NCBI GenBank assembly: GCA_902493545.1
Contig: CABUQI010000052.1
Coordinates: forward strand, 1-8,650
Reading direction: 5' to 3'
Length of the DNA stretch: 8,650 bases
Source: an uncultured Collinsella sp.
Lineage (GTDB): Bacteria > Actinomycetota > Coriobacteriia > Coriobacteriales > Coriobacteriaceae
Shown here: in pieces, positions 1 to 5,538 of the stretch
How the letters are laid out: each line of letters starts with the position of its first letter
How positions within the stretch are numbered: the first letter of the stretch is position 1
Translations under genes and position numbers: made by a program
Notes under the pieces: model-generated
What the model saw: only the letters and a program-made list of their open reading frames with translations
The model's database searches: none
What the model was told of the DNA's origin: nothing

Positions 1-827
1 ATACCGCTCAGTCCAACATCTCAAACGCCGTCAAAAGCCTGGAACAGGAGCTCCACCTGGAGATCTTTACGCGCTCCAGCCGCGGCGTCACGCTCACCAA
101 CGACGGCACCGAGCTTTTGGGCTATGCGCGCCAGGTCGTAGAGCAGGCCGACATGCTCGAGGCGCGCTACGAGGACGGCGGCACTCCGCAAGCCCGCCTC
201 GCCATCTCCGCCCAGCACTACGCCTTTTCGGTCGAGGCCTTTGTCAACGTGGTCGAGCGCTGCCGCGACAGCAAGTTCGAGTTCATCATGCGCGAGACCA
301 CCACATCGCAGATCATCGATGACGTCCGCGCGTTTCGCAGCGACATCGGCATCCTCTATCTGGACGACTTTAACGTCCGCGTTCTGCAGAAGGCTTTTGC
401 CGATGCGCGCGCGAGCTTCCATCCCCTATTCGACGCGACGGTCCACGTCTTCGTTAGCGAGCGCCACCCGCTTGCCCGCCGCCCGCAGCTGTCCCTTGCC
501 GACCTCACACCATATACGCGCTACAGCTTTGAGCAAGGCACCTCGAACTCCTTCTATTACGCCGAGGAACCTTTTAGCTATATCCCTTGCGACCGCAACA
601 TACGAATCTCGGACCGCGGAACACTTACCAACTTACTTATCACGTCGAACGGCTATACCCTATCGACCGGTGTCCTCTCCAATGAAATGCAATGGGGTAT
701 GGCATCGATCCCGTTAGCAGACGCCCCAACGATGCACGTAGGCTATATCATGCACGACGAGCGCAAGCCCTCTCCCCTCTTGCAGCAATACCTCGACGAG
801 CTCAACCGCATCATCCATGCCAACTAG
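1..827 (+). CDS. LysR-family transcriptional regulator, 5' end cut by window
   Basis: This is a DNA-binding regulator of the LysR family; its target genes and effector cannot be told from the window. The reading frame is already open at the left edge (first full codon at base 3) and gives 274 residues, so roughly the first 20-25 of the usual ~300 are missing. Residues 1-40 hold the second half of the winged helix-turn-helix: the recognition helix (TAQSNISNAVKSLEQEL) and the wing with the typical F-x-R-x-x-R-G-V-x-L-T pattern. A linker helix follows, and from about residue 66 an effector-binding domain of the periplasmic-binding-protein fold. The TTG at 117 is internal and not the true start. 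No terminator hairpin with a T-tract is visible after the TAG stop. The family call is secure; specificity is unknown. Confidence 0.93.
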   Translation, partial: TAQSNISNAVKSLEQELHLEIFTRSSRGVTLTNDGTELLGYARQVVEQADMLEARYEDGGTPQARLAISAQHYAFSVEAFVNVVERCRDSKFEFIMRETTTSQIIDDVRAFRSDIGILYLDDFNVRVLQKAFADARASFHPLFDATVHVFVSERHPLARRPQLSLADLTPYTRYSFEQGTSNSFYYAEEPFSYIPCDRNIRISDRGTLTNLLITSNGYTLSTGVLSNEMQWGMASIPLADAPTMHVGYIMHDERKPSPLLQQYLDELNRIIHAN

Positions 828-856
828 CTGTCGGAAGACGGGGTAGAAATCGTAGA

Positions 857-888
857 TTGCTAGCCCCCGGCGGGCATGGCGCTACAAT
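857..888 (+). promoter_or_regulatory. Candidate promoter for rnhA
   Basis: The 99-base gap between the LysR gene and rnhA holds a good -10 hexamer, TACAAT, at 883-888. The best -35 match is TTGCTA at 857-862, but the 20-base spacer is longer than ideal, so the -35 assignment is weak. Transcription would start near 895, leaving a leader of about 30 bases before the ribosome binding site at 916-921. Confidence 0.4.
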
Positions 889-926
889 GGTCACTCACAC
901 GAAACGTACCCAACGAAAGGAACCAT

Positions 927-1412
927 GTGAAGGTCATCATCTATACCGACGGCTCGGCCCGATCAAATCCGGGACGCGGCGGCTACGGCGCCGTACTCAA
1001 ATACACCAACCCCGCCGGCAAGACCTTCACCTCCGAGCTTTCACGCGGCTACGCCAAGACCACCAACAACCGCATGGAACTCATGGCGGTCATCGTGGCG
1101 CTCGAGGCGCTCAACCGCCCCTGCGAGGTCGAGGTCCATTCCGATTCGCAGTACGTCGTCAACGCCTTTAACAAGCACTGGATCGACGGCTGGAAAAAGC
1201 GCGGATGGAAAACCGCCAACAAGCAGCCCGTCAAGAACCGCGACCTGTGGGAGCGCCTACTCACCGTCAAAAGCAAGCACAAGGTTGAGTTCATCTGGGT
1301 TAAGGGTCACGCCGGTCACGAGCTCAACGAGCGCTGCGATGAACTCGCCACCACGGCGGCCGACGGCAGTAACCTCGATATCGACACCGGCTTTAACGAG
1401 AGCGACCTGTAA
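927..1412 (+). CDS. rnhA: Ribonuclease HI
   Basis: RNase HI cleaves the RNA strand of RNA-DNA hybrids in the cytoplasm, removing R-loops and primer RNA. The 161-residue product is close to the ~155 of E. coli RNase HI. The full catalytic set is visible: D8 in YTDGSARSNPG, E51 in RMELMA, D73 in HSDSQYV and D138 in ERCDELA, plus the catalytic-loop histidine H128 in KGHAGH. The basic Trp-rich handle (about residues 85-101, DGWKKRGWKTANKQ) of the E. coli-type enzyme is present. I chose the GTG at 927 because AAAGGA lies 5 bases upstream and the beta strand MKVIIYTDG starts the family alignment there. The in-frame ATG at 876 would add 17 unrelated residues and overlap the -10 box. It appears to have its own promoter. 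Confidence 0.96.
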   Translation: MKVIIYTDGSARSNPGRGGYGAVLKYTNPAGKTFTSELSRGYAKTTNNRMELMAVIVALEALNRPCEVEVHSDSQYVVNAFNKHWIDGWKKRGWKTANKQPVKNRDLWERLLTVKSKHKVEFIWVKGHAGHELNERCDELATTAADGSNLDIDTGFNESDL

Positions 1413-1448
1413 CGGCGTTTTCGCACGCTATTTCCTGCCCCCTCGCGC

Positions 1449-1454
1449 TACACT
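1449..1454 (+). promoter_or_regulatory. Possible -10 box for the oxidoreductase-acylphosphatase pair
   Basis: TACACT lies about 33 bases before the ATG at 1488, inside GCGCTACACT, which resembles GGCGCTACAAT upstream of rnhA. I find no convincing -35 hexamer 16-18 bases further up, so this is a weak call based on position and resemblance. Confidence 0.25.
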
Positions 1455-1487
1455 CATCCTGTAAACCGAACGGCACGAGGGGGATAC

Positions 1488-2594
1488 ATGCTGCGTATAG
1501 CGACCATCGGCACATCCATGATTACCGACGACTTTATCCAGGTCGTCAACGCCAACGACCAAGCCGCGTTTGTGGGCACGCTCTCGCGCGATGCCGAGCG
1601 CGGCGCCGCCTTTACCGCCGAACACGGCGGCGAGCGTAACTTCACCGCACTTGACGAGCTTGCGTCCGCCGACGACGTCGACGCCGTCTACATCGGCAGC
1701 CCCAATGCGCTCCACTACGAGCAGGCCCTTGCCTGCATCGCCGGTGGCAAGCACGTCATCGTCGAGAAACCCTTCTGCGCCACCGAAGCGCAGGCGCTGG
1801 AAGTCTTCCGCGCTGCCGAGGCAGCAGGTGTCGTGGCCCTCGAGGCCATGCGTCCCCTCCACGATCCCGCCTTCCACGCCATCGAGGACGCCCTGGGCGA
1901 GATCGCCCCCATCCGCCGCGCCTCATTGCGCTTTGGCAAGTATTCCTCGCGCTACAACGAGATTCTCGCGGGACGCGCCACCAATATCTTCGACTGCAAT
2001 ATGGCATCGGGTTCCCTCATGGACATTGGCGTCTATACCGTCGAGCCCATGGTCGAGATCTTTGGCATGCCCTCCGGCCTTACGAGCATGACCACTCTGC
2101 TCGATCCCACCACGCGACAGCTCACGCACGGCCCCATCGACGGCTGCGGTTCCATCCTCGCCAGCTACGGCGGTGGCCGTATCTCCGTCGAGCTCGCGCA
2201 CTCCAAAATTACGAACGACCTGTTGCCCTCGCAGATCGAAGGCGAGCGTGGCACTATCCAGATCGACCATCTGTCCACGCCCCGCAACGTCCGCATCGAC
2301 TATCGCGGCGACGTCGTACGCGGCTCGGCGACCGAGGCACCGCGCGGACAGGGAGACAACGGCCGCGTGCTCGACCTGCCCAAATCGAGCAACACTATGG
2401 AATACGAACTCACAGACTTTATCACCGCCATCGGCGGCATCGATAACGTTAAGGAAGAGATTTGGGAGACCCCGGCGGGACGCCACGAGCTTGGCCACTA
2501 CCGCGATGTCACACTCGTCTCACTGCGCATCATGGATGCCGTGCGCCAGCAGGCCGGCATAACCTTCCCAGCCGACGCAGGCAAGCAGGCATAG
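1488..2594 (+). CDS. Gfo/Idh/MocA-family NAD(P)-dependent oxidoreductase
   Basis: This is a soluble dehydrogenase of the Gfo/Idh/MocA family, which typically oxidises or reduces a hydroxyl of a sugar, inositol or related compound; the substrate here is unknown. The 368-residue product begins with a Rossmann strand (LRIATIGTSMITDDFI), a variant of the dinucleotide loop in place of the classical GxGxxG. The signature EKP is at 93-95 (KHVIVEKPF), and the second-domain motif GSLMDIGVYTVEPM starts at 175, with D179 and Y183 in the usual active-site region. The ATG at 1488 has GAGGGGG about 5 bases upstream. The acylphosphatase gene begins 2 bases after the stop, so the two are almost certainly cotranscribed. 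Residues ~270-310 (rich in G, R and D) look like a longer loop than in the commonest ~330-residue members. Family call strong, function open. Confidence 0.92.
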   Translation: MLRIATIGTSMITDDFIQVVNANDQAAFVGTLSRDAERGAAFTAEHGGERNFTALDELASADDVDAVYIGSPNALHYEQALACIAGGKHVIVEKPFCATEAQALEVFRAAEAAGVVALEAMRPLHDPAFHAIEDALGEIAPIRRASLRFGKYSSRYNEILAGRATNIFDCNMASGSLMDIGVYTVEPMVEIFGMPSGLTSMTTLLDPTTRQLTHGPIDGCGSILASYGGGRISVELAHSKITNDLLPSQIEGERGTIQIDHLSTPRNVRIDYRGDVVRGSATEAPRGQGDNGRVLDLPKSSNTMEYELTDFITAIGGIDNVKEEIWETPAGRHELGHYRDVTLVSLRIMDAVRQQAGITFPADAGKQA

Positions 2595-2596
2595 CT

Positions 2597-3007
2597 ATGG
2601 GTCTCTTCGATACGTTCTTCTCCAGCGTCACCGGCGGCAGTCGAGAGCCTCAAAAACCATCAAACGTCGAGCTCGAGCTGCGCCGCAGGCTTACTGTGCT
2701 CGCAAGCGACGAGGCCACTCAAGACACTCCCCTGCGCTATTTCCTGCGCTGGGCGGGGCAAGTCCAGGGCGTTGGCTTTCGCTTTACCAACACCAACCTC
2801 GCGCAGGCACGCGCGCTCACCGGCTGGGTGCGTAACATGGAAGACGGCTCAGTCGAGATGGAGATACAGGGGGCTCCGGCAAATATCCTATCTCATCTCG
2901 AGGCGCTTCATGCCTCCTACGAGCGTATGGGAACGCGTTTTCGCCTCGTAGACGCCCAGGCCCGAGCCCCACTTGCCAATGAAGACGGTTTCACGCCTCG
3001 TTATTAG
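2597..3007 (+). CDS. acyP: Acylphosphatase with N-terminal extension
   Basis: Acylphosphatase hydrolyses carboxyl-phosphate bonds such as those of acetyl-phosphate or 1,3-bisphosphoglycerate. The domain occupies residues ~46-136. It has the phosphate-binding loop GQVQGVGFR with catalytic Arg R62 and GWVRNMEDGSVE with catalytic Asn N80; their spacing of 18 matches the classical R/N pair. The product is 136 residues against ~90 for the family. The extra ~45 residues at the N-terminus start MGLFDTFFSS, then a polar segment and a charged helix-like stretch (ELELRRRL); I recognise no domain there. The ATG at 2597 lies 2 bases after the oxidoreductase stop and has only a weak ribosome binding site (AGCAGG region), suggesting translational coupling. 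A later start near the core would lack an obvious start codon with a better site. Confidence 0.9.
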   Translation: MGLFDTFFSSVTGGSREPQKPSNVELELRRRLTVLASDEATQDTPLRYFLRWAGQVQGVGFRFTNTNLAQARALTGWVRNMEDGSVEMEIQGAPANILSHLEALHASYERMGTRFRLVDAQARAPLANEDGFTPRY

Positions 3008-3017
3008 TATTGTGTGC

Positions 3018-3035
3018 TAAATACGGTATCATTTA
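3018..3035 (+). promoter_or_regulatory. Candidate promoter/operator of the PerR-type regulator
   Basis: The region between the acylphosphatase stop and the regulator start is locally AT-rich. It contains TATCAT (3027-3032) as a possible -10, overlapped by the perfect 4-1-4 palindrome ATACGGTAT (3021-3029) and flanked by TAAAT/ATTTA arms (3018-3022 and 3031-3035). Fur-family proteins commonly bind AT-rich inverted repeats and autoregulate. The match to a 7-1-7 Per-box is only partial (4 of 7 symmetric positions), and the -35 (TTAGTA at 3004-3009) is poor. Confidence 0.35.
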
Positions 3036-3068
3036 CCTACGACCGTTGATAGAAAAGAGGCGAGGCGC

Positions 3069-3449
3069 ATGGCGGTGCAAAGAAGGAATACCAGGCAGCG
3101 AAAGCTGGTTCTTGACGCCGTGCGCCAAAGCTATAACCATCCCACCGCCGACGAAATCTACAACGTCGTGCGCGCGCAGGATGACAAAATCAGCCGCGGC
3201 ACGGTCTACCGCAACCTCAATCTCTTGGCCGACGCCGGCGAGATTCTCTCCATCAAGACGCCGGGCGGCAGCCGCTTCGATCGCACGATCGAGCCGCATG
3301 CGCATATCATCTGCACCTCGTGCAGCCGCGTCATCGACGTACCGCTCCCCTTCGATGCCCAGCTCGACGCCAAGGCGTCCGAGCAAATCGGCTGGCACGT
3401 CACGTCGCACTACACCATCTTCGAGGGTCTCTGCCCCGACTGCCGGTAG
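3069..3449 (+). CDS. Fur-family metalloregulator, PerR type
   Basis: This is a dimeric, metal-dependent DNA-binding repressor. At 126 residues it has the winged-helix domain (residues ~8-65: HPTADEIYNVV, then recognition helix SRGTVYRNLNLL) and the C-terminal dimerisation domain. The structural zinc cysteines are present as two CxxC pairs, C82/C85 and C122/C125. All five residues aligning with the regulatory Fe/Mn site of Bacillus PerR are kept: H24, D71, H77, H79 and D90. Asp, not Glu, at the D104-equivalent (D90) favours a peroxide sensor over an iron-responsive Fur. In PerR the two histidines are oxidised by peroxide with Fe(II), releasing DNA. The ATG at 3069 is preceded by AGAGGCGAGG. 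The protein ends right after the last CxxC, without the longer tail some homologues have. No peroxidase gene is adjacent, so target genes must lie elsewhere. Confidence 0.88.
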   Translation: MAVQRRNTRQRKLVLDAVRQSYNHPTADEIYNVVRAQDDKISRGTVYRNLNLLADAGEILSIKTPGGSRFDRTIEPHAHIICTSCSRVIDVPLPFDAQLDAKASEQIGWHVTSHYTIFEGLCPDCR

Positions 3450-3452
3450 ATG

Positions 3453-3523
3453 TTCGGGACATGCCTTAAAATCCACCTTTCCGCGCTTTGCAGCAAACAG
3501 TACATTTCTAGGCATGTCCCGAA
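3453..3523. repeat. 71-nt imperfect palindrome between convergent genes
   Basis: Arms TTCGGGACATGCCT (3453-3466) and AGGCATGTCCCGAA (3510-3523) are perfect 14-bp complements. The 43-nt centre continues the symmetry imperfectly (AAAT/ATTT at 3469-3472 and 3504-3507, then AC/GT and TT/AA). Several mismatches on the plus strand become G-U pairs in minus-strand RNA (positions 3468, 3474, 3477, 3481, 3484). It starts 3 bases after the regulator stop and ends 3 bases before the HAD stop. Neither side has a T-tract after the stem, so it is not a standard intrinsic terminator. It may be a REP/MITE-like dispersed element or a bidirectional 3'-end hairpin. Confidence 0.7.
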
Positions 3524-3526
3524 AAC

Positions 3527-4324
3527 CTACTCGGCGAGCAGGCAGTGCAGTTCTTCTTCGACCGTGTGCACGTAACGGACGCGATCGTTGATACCGCGCA
3601 TGGTGGGGTTGCAGCTCTCCATCAGATAGGGATGGCCCACGACGTTGAGCATGTCACGATCGTTCTCATTGTCGCCAAATGCCATCATCTCATCGGGCGA
3701 AATCCCCAGGACACGACCGTAATCGACAAGCGCGGAGCCCTTGCCCGAACCGAAACCGATAAGGTCCGTCCATGCGGTTCCTGACGTCATCACATCGACA
3801 CGGTCGCCAAAGAGGCGCTCGAAATACTCCCGGGCCGCCGGATAATCCACCTCGGGCGTCTGGAAGCCAATCTTAATGACATCCTCGTCGATGTCCTCGG
3901 GACGGTCGACCACCGCCACATCGCAGTGGACCACATAGCGCAAATGGTCGACGAACGCATCGTTGCCGCTCATGGTGTAGATGTGCCCCTCACACGAAAG
4001 GGTCATGTCGGTATGGGGATACGCAACCACGGTATTCGCGATAACCATAGCAAGGCTACGCTCCATGGAACGCTTGACGACGGCACGCCCCTCGCTCATC
4101 ACCAGGGTTCCGTTTTCGCATACATAGGCGAGCTCATCGGCCACCGGGGCAAACAGGTAGCGCAAGCTCGCATATTGACGGCCACTCGCCGGCATAAACA
4201 CGATACCACGACGATGCAGCTCATCGATAAGCTCAAAGGCCTCGGAACGCAGCTCGCGCTCCCCCGGATGCAGCAACGTGCCGTCCAAATCGCATGCAAT
4301 CAGTTTGATTCCCTCAAGACCCAT
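3527..4324 (-). CDS. Cof-type HAD-superfamily phosphatase
   Basis: This is a cytoplasmic haloacid-dehalogenase phosphatase of the Cof/YbiV type (subfamily IIB), which dephosphorylates small phosphorylated metabolites such as sugar phosphates; the substrate is not predictable. The 265-residue length is typical. Motif I is CDLDGT (nucleophile D12, acid/base D14), motif II is S47 in PASGRQ, motif III is K195 in GFGSGKGSAL and motif IV is GDNEND (D218, D222). The cap domain lies between motifs II and III (about 80-185). I start at 4324 because GGGGGAAG sits 5 bases upstream and the first beta strand follows at once. An upstream in-frame ATG at 4399 would add 25 residues and place a strong RNA hairpin inside the coding region. 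It lies 83 bases downstream of the UreE-like gene on the same strand and may share its transcript. Confidence 0.93.
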   Translation of the reverse strand: MGLEGIKLIACDLDGTLLHPGERELRSEAFELIDELHRRGIVFMPASGRQYASLRYLFAPVADELAYVCENGTLVMSEGRAVVKRSMERSLAMVIANTVVAYPHTDMTLSCEGHIYTMSGNDAFVDHLRYVVHCDVAVVDRPEDIDEDVIKIGFQTPEVDYPAAREYFERLFGDRVDVMTSGTAWTDLIGFGSGKGSALVDYGRVLGISPDEMMAFGDNENDRDMLNVVGHPYLMESCNPTMRGINDRVRYVHTVEEELHCLLAE

Positions 4325-4352
4325 ATGCTTCCCCCAAAGCCTCATATCAACA

Positions 4353-4395
4353 GCAAGACGGACCTTGATCGGTCGCCCCTCAAAGCCCGTCTTGC
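4353..4395 (-). promoter_or_regulatory. 16-bp stem-loop in the leader of the HAD gene
   Basis: Read on the minus strand, GCAAGACGGGCTTTGA (4395-4380) pairs with TCAAGGTCCGTCTTGC (4368-4353) over 16 bp with two G-U pairs and an 11-nt loop. On the plus strand those two pairs would be A-C mismatches, so the fold favours the minus-strand transcript. It lies between the UreE-like stop and the HAD ribosome binding site. No T-tract follows, so an attenuator, processing site or 3'-stability hairpin is as likely as a terminator. Confidence 0.55.
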
Positions 4396-4407
4396 GCATA
4401 CGCGCGC

Positions 4408-4986
4408 TTAGCCGCGCGCCTTTTTTACGATGGTAAAGTCGGGAGCCATGCTCACGACGACCTCCGCCGCACTCGACGCAAAGCGCCGGTCCGCATCGAG
4501 TTCACGGGTAACCAGCGAGAGCCGAACACCCTCGACACCCCGGAGCATGCGGCCCAAAACAGGCTGCACCGGCGTATACATGCGCACGGTATGCTCGTCC
4601 GAGTCGCCCCGGAAGAGCGGCGCATGCATGTTGCCGATCTCCCAGCACGAATGCGCGAGCGCAATCGGGTCCATGCGGTCAACTTCGACCAAATAAACCT
4701 CGGCGCTGCGCAAGCGCACGACAACCGCCACGGGCACCATGCCCGAACGGTCAATGGCGAGCACGTCGCCGTCGGCAAGACGACCGCCGTCGGCAGTATC
4801 CAGCCGAACATCGACCGTGCGCCCCAGCTCCGTCACGCCCACAAACGCGTATACATCAGCCTGGTCCCAATCGAGCAGCAGATCGTCAACTTCAAAGACG
4901 CCGCCCAACTTCCGGCGAAGCAGGAGTTCATAGGACGGATCGTTGAGATTTCCCAAGCATGTCGTCGAAACCAAGCGTTCAGGCAT
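4408..4986 (-). CDS. Stand-alone UreE-like protein (urease nickel chaperone fold)
   Basis: UreE is the dimeric chaperone that hands nickel to UreG/urease. This 192-residue protein carries the two-domain pattern of that family. The N-terminal part (about 33-90) has a beta-rich region ending in GGRLADGDVLAID, like the UreE 'lRxGDVL' element. The C-terminal ferredoxin-like part has VYLVEVDRMDPIALAHSCWE, then IGNMHAP at 117-123, matching UreE 'xxLGNRHxP' with its interface histidine kept as H121. After that come VRMYTPVQPVLGRMLRG and a strand ending RELDADRRF, as in UreE. The second conserved metal-site motif (D-H-x-L) is changed to Q-P-V-L around 141-144, and there is no His-rich tail. The ATG is 3 bases after the SlyD-like stop, so the two are coupled. 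No urease gene is in the window. I recognised the fold by eye; a nickel role is inference. Confidence 0.68.
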   Translation of the reverse strand: MPERLVSTTCLGNLNDPSYELLLRRKLGGVFEVDDLLLDWDQADVYAFVGVTELGRTVDVRLDTADGGRLADGDVLAIDRSGMVPVAVVVRLRSAEVYLVEVDRMDPIALAHSCWEIGNMHAPLFRGDSDEHTVRMYTPVQPVLGRMLRGVEGVRLSLVTRELDADRRFASSAAEVVVSMAPDFTIVKKARG

Positions 4987-4989
4987 ACT

Positions 4990-5418
4990 CTAACCCTCGA
5001 CCTCGACGAGCTCGATATCAAAGTTGAGGTCCTTACCGGCCAGCTCGTGGTTGGCGTCGAGCGTCACGGCCTCGGGCGTTACATCGATGACCACGGCGGG
5101 GACGGGCATACCGCTCGGCGTGGACAAGAAGAGCTTCATGCCCTTCTCAATCTGCTCGATGTTGGGAACCTGTTCGGCCGGGAAGGTCAGAACCATCTCG
5201 GGATTGTGCTCGCCGTAGGCATCGGCAGCAGGAATGTGCACGGTCTTCTTCTCACCCACCTGCATGTCGACAACAGCGGCGTCGAAGCCCTTGATCATCT
5301 GGCCGGCGCCGCAGGTGAACTCCAGCGGCTCACCGCGATCGTAGGAGCTATCGAACTGCGTGCCGTCGTCGAGCGTGCCGCGATAATGAGTCTTGACCTT
5401 CTTGCCCTGGTTGGACAT
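4990..5418 (-). CDS. slyD: FKBP-type peptidyl-prolyl isomerase, SlyD-like
   Basis: This is a cytoplasmic prolyl cis-trans isomerase and folding chaperone. The 142-residue product has the FKBP core split by a chaperone (insert-in-flap) domain: FKBP half 1 (YRGTLDDGTQFDSSYDRGEP, then GAGQMIKGFDAAVVDMQVGE), the turn AYGEHNPEMV at 68-76, the insert domain ~73-120, and the SlyD signature DANHELAGKDL at 121-131. It lacks the His/Cys-rich C-terminal tail with which E. coli SlyD binds nickel and assists hydrogenase maturation. The start at 5418 is fixed by ACGGAGG about 6 bases upstream; an in-frame ATG at 5451 would add 11 residues with no good site. It is the first gene of the minus-strand unit and is divergent from the dipeptidase. 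Confidence 0.93.
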   Translation of the reverse strand: MSNQGKKVKTHYRGTLDDGTQFDSSYDRGEPLEFTCGAGQMIKGFDAAVVDMQVGEKKTVHIPAADAYGEHNPEMVLTFPAEQVPNIEQIEKGMKLFLSTPSGMPVPAVVIDVTPEAVTLDANHELAGKDLNFDIELVEVEG

Positions 5419-5436
5419 GGAAACCTCCGTGATAAG

Positions 5437-5459
5437 GGCGGCGCACAACACGGGCCGCC
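5437..5459 (-). promoter_or_regulatory. Small GC hairpin in the slyD leader
   Basis: GGCGGC (5437-5442) and GCCGCC (5454-5459) are perfect 6-bp complements around an 11-nt loop, placed between the putative minus-strand -10 and the slyD ribosome binding site. It could be a leader stem in the slyD mRNA, but in GC-rich DNA a 6-bp stem can arise by chance. Confidence 0.25.
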
Positions 5460-5476
5460 ATGAACATATGGCGCTA

Positions 5477-5482
5477 ACTATA
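5477..5482 (-). promoter_or_regulatory. Possible -10 box for the slyD operon
   Basis: On the minus strand TATAGT lies about 59 bases before the slyD ATG in the AT-rich centre of the divergent region. No good -35 is present 16-18 bases upstream. It sits only 10 bases from the plus-strand TACAAT of the dipeptidase, so the two divergent promoters would overlap. Confidence 0.3.
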
Positions 5483-5491
5483 CCCTAGTCA

Positions 5492-5497
5492 TACAAT
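5492..5497 (+). promoter_or_regulatory. Possible -10 box for the dipeptidase gene
   Basis: TACAAT lies 42 bases before the dipeptidase ATG in the divergent intergenic region. The sequence 17 bases upstream (TGGCGC) is not a recognisable -35. The same hexamer is found before rnhA. Confidence 0.35.
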
Positions 5498-5538
5498 TTG
5501 AAGACAGTTTGCAAAGAAACGCTGCAACCGGAGGAACC

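Noticed and set aside
876..926. Longer ribonuclease HI starting at the ATG at 876
   Set aside because: The extra 17 residues match nothing in the family, the start overlaps the putative -10 box, and a proper ribosome binding site stands before the GTG at 927.
1923..2498. 191-codon minus-strand frame inside the oxidoreductase gene
   Set aside because: It is antisense to a clear family protein, has no ribosome binding site of note and no recognisable domain.
3487..3497. Perfect 5-1-5 palindrome TTTGCAGCAAA inside the 71-nt element
   Set aside because: A single-base centre cannot form an RNA hairpin without losing pairs, and its centre is off the axis of the larger palindrome. It is probably incidental unless the element proves to be a protein-binding repeat.
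3453..3523. Reading the 71-nt palindrome as a standard intrinsic terminator
   Set aside because: No T-tract follows the stem in either direction and the loop region is long, so I list it as a palindromic repeat instead.
3010..3591. 193-codon plus-strand frame overlapping the PerR-type regulator
   Set aside because: It is a Ser/Arg/Pro-rich shadow translation in another frame of the regulator gene.
4325..4399. Longer HAD phosphatase starting at the ATG at 4399
   Set aside because: The stretch is occupied by a strong RNA hairpin and lacks a good ribosome binding site, whereas the ATG at 4324 has GGGGGAAG just upstream and directly precedes the first core strand.
4591..5463. Long plus-strand open frame of 290 codons across the UreE-like and slyD genes
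   Set aside because: It is antisense to two well-supported genes with good starts. Its translation (His, Val and Leu-rich) matches no family, as is usual for antisense frames in GC-rich DNA.
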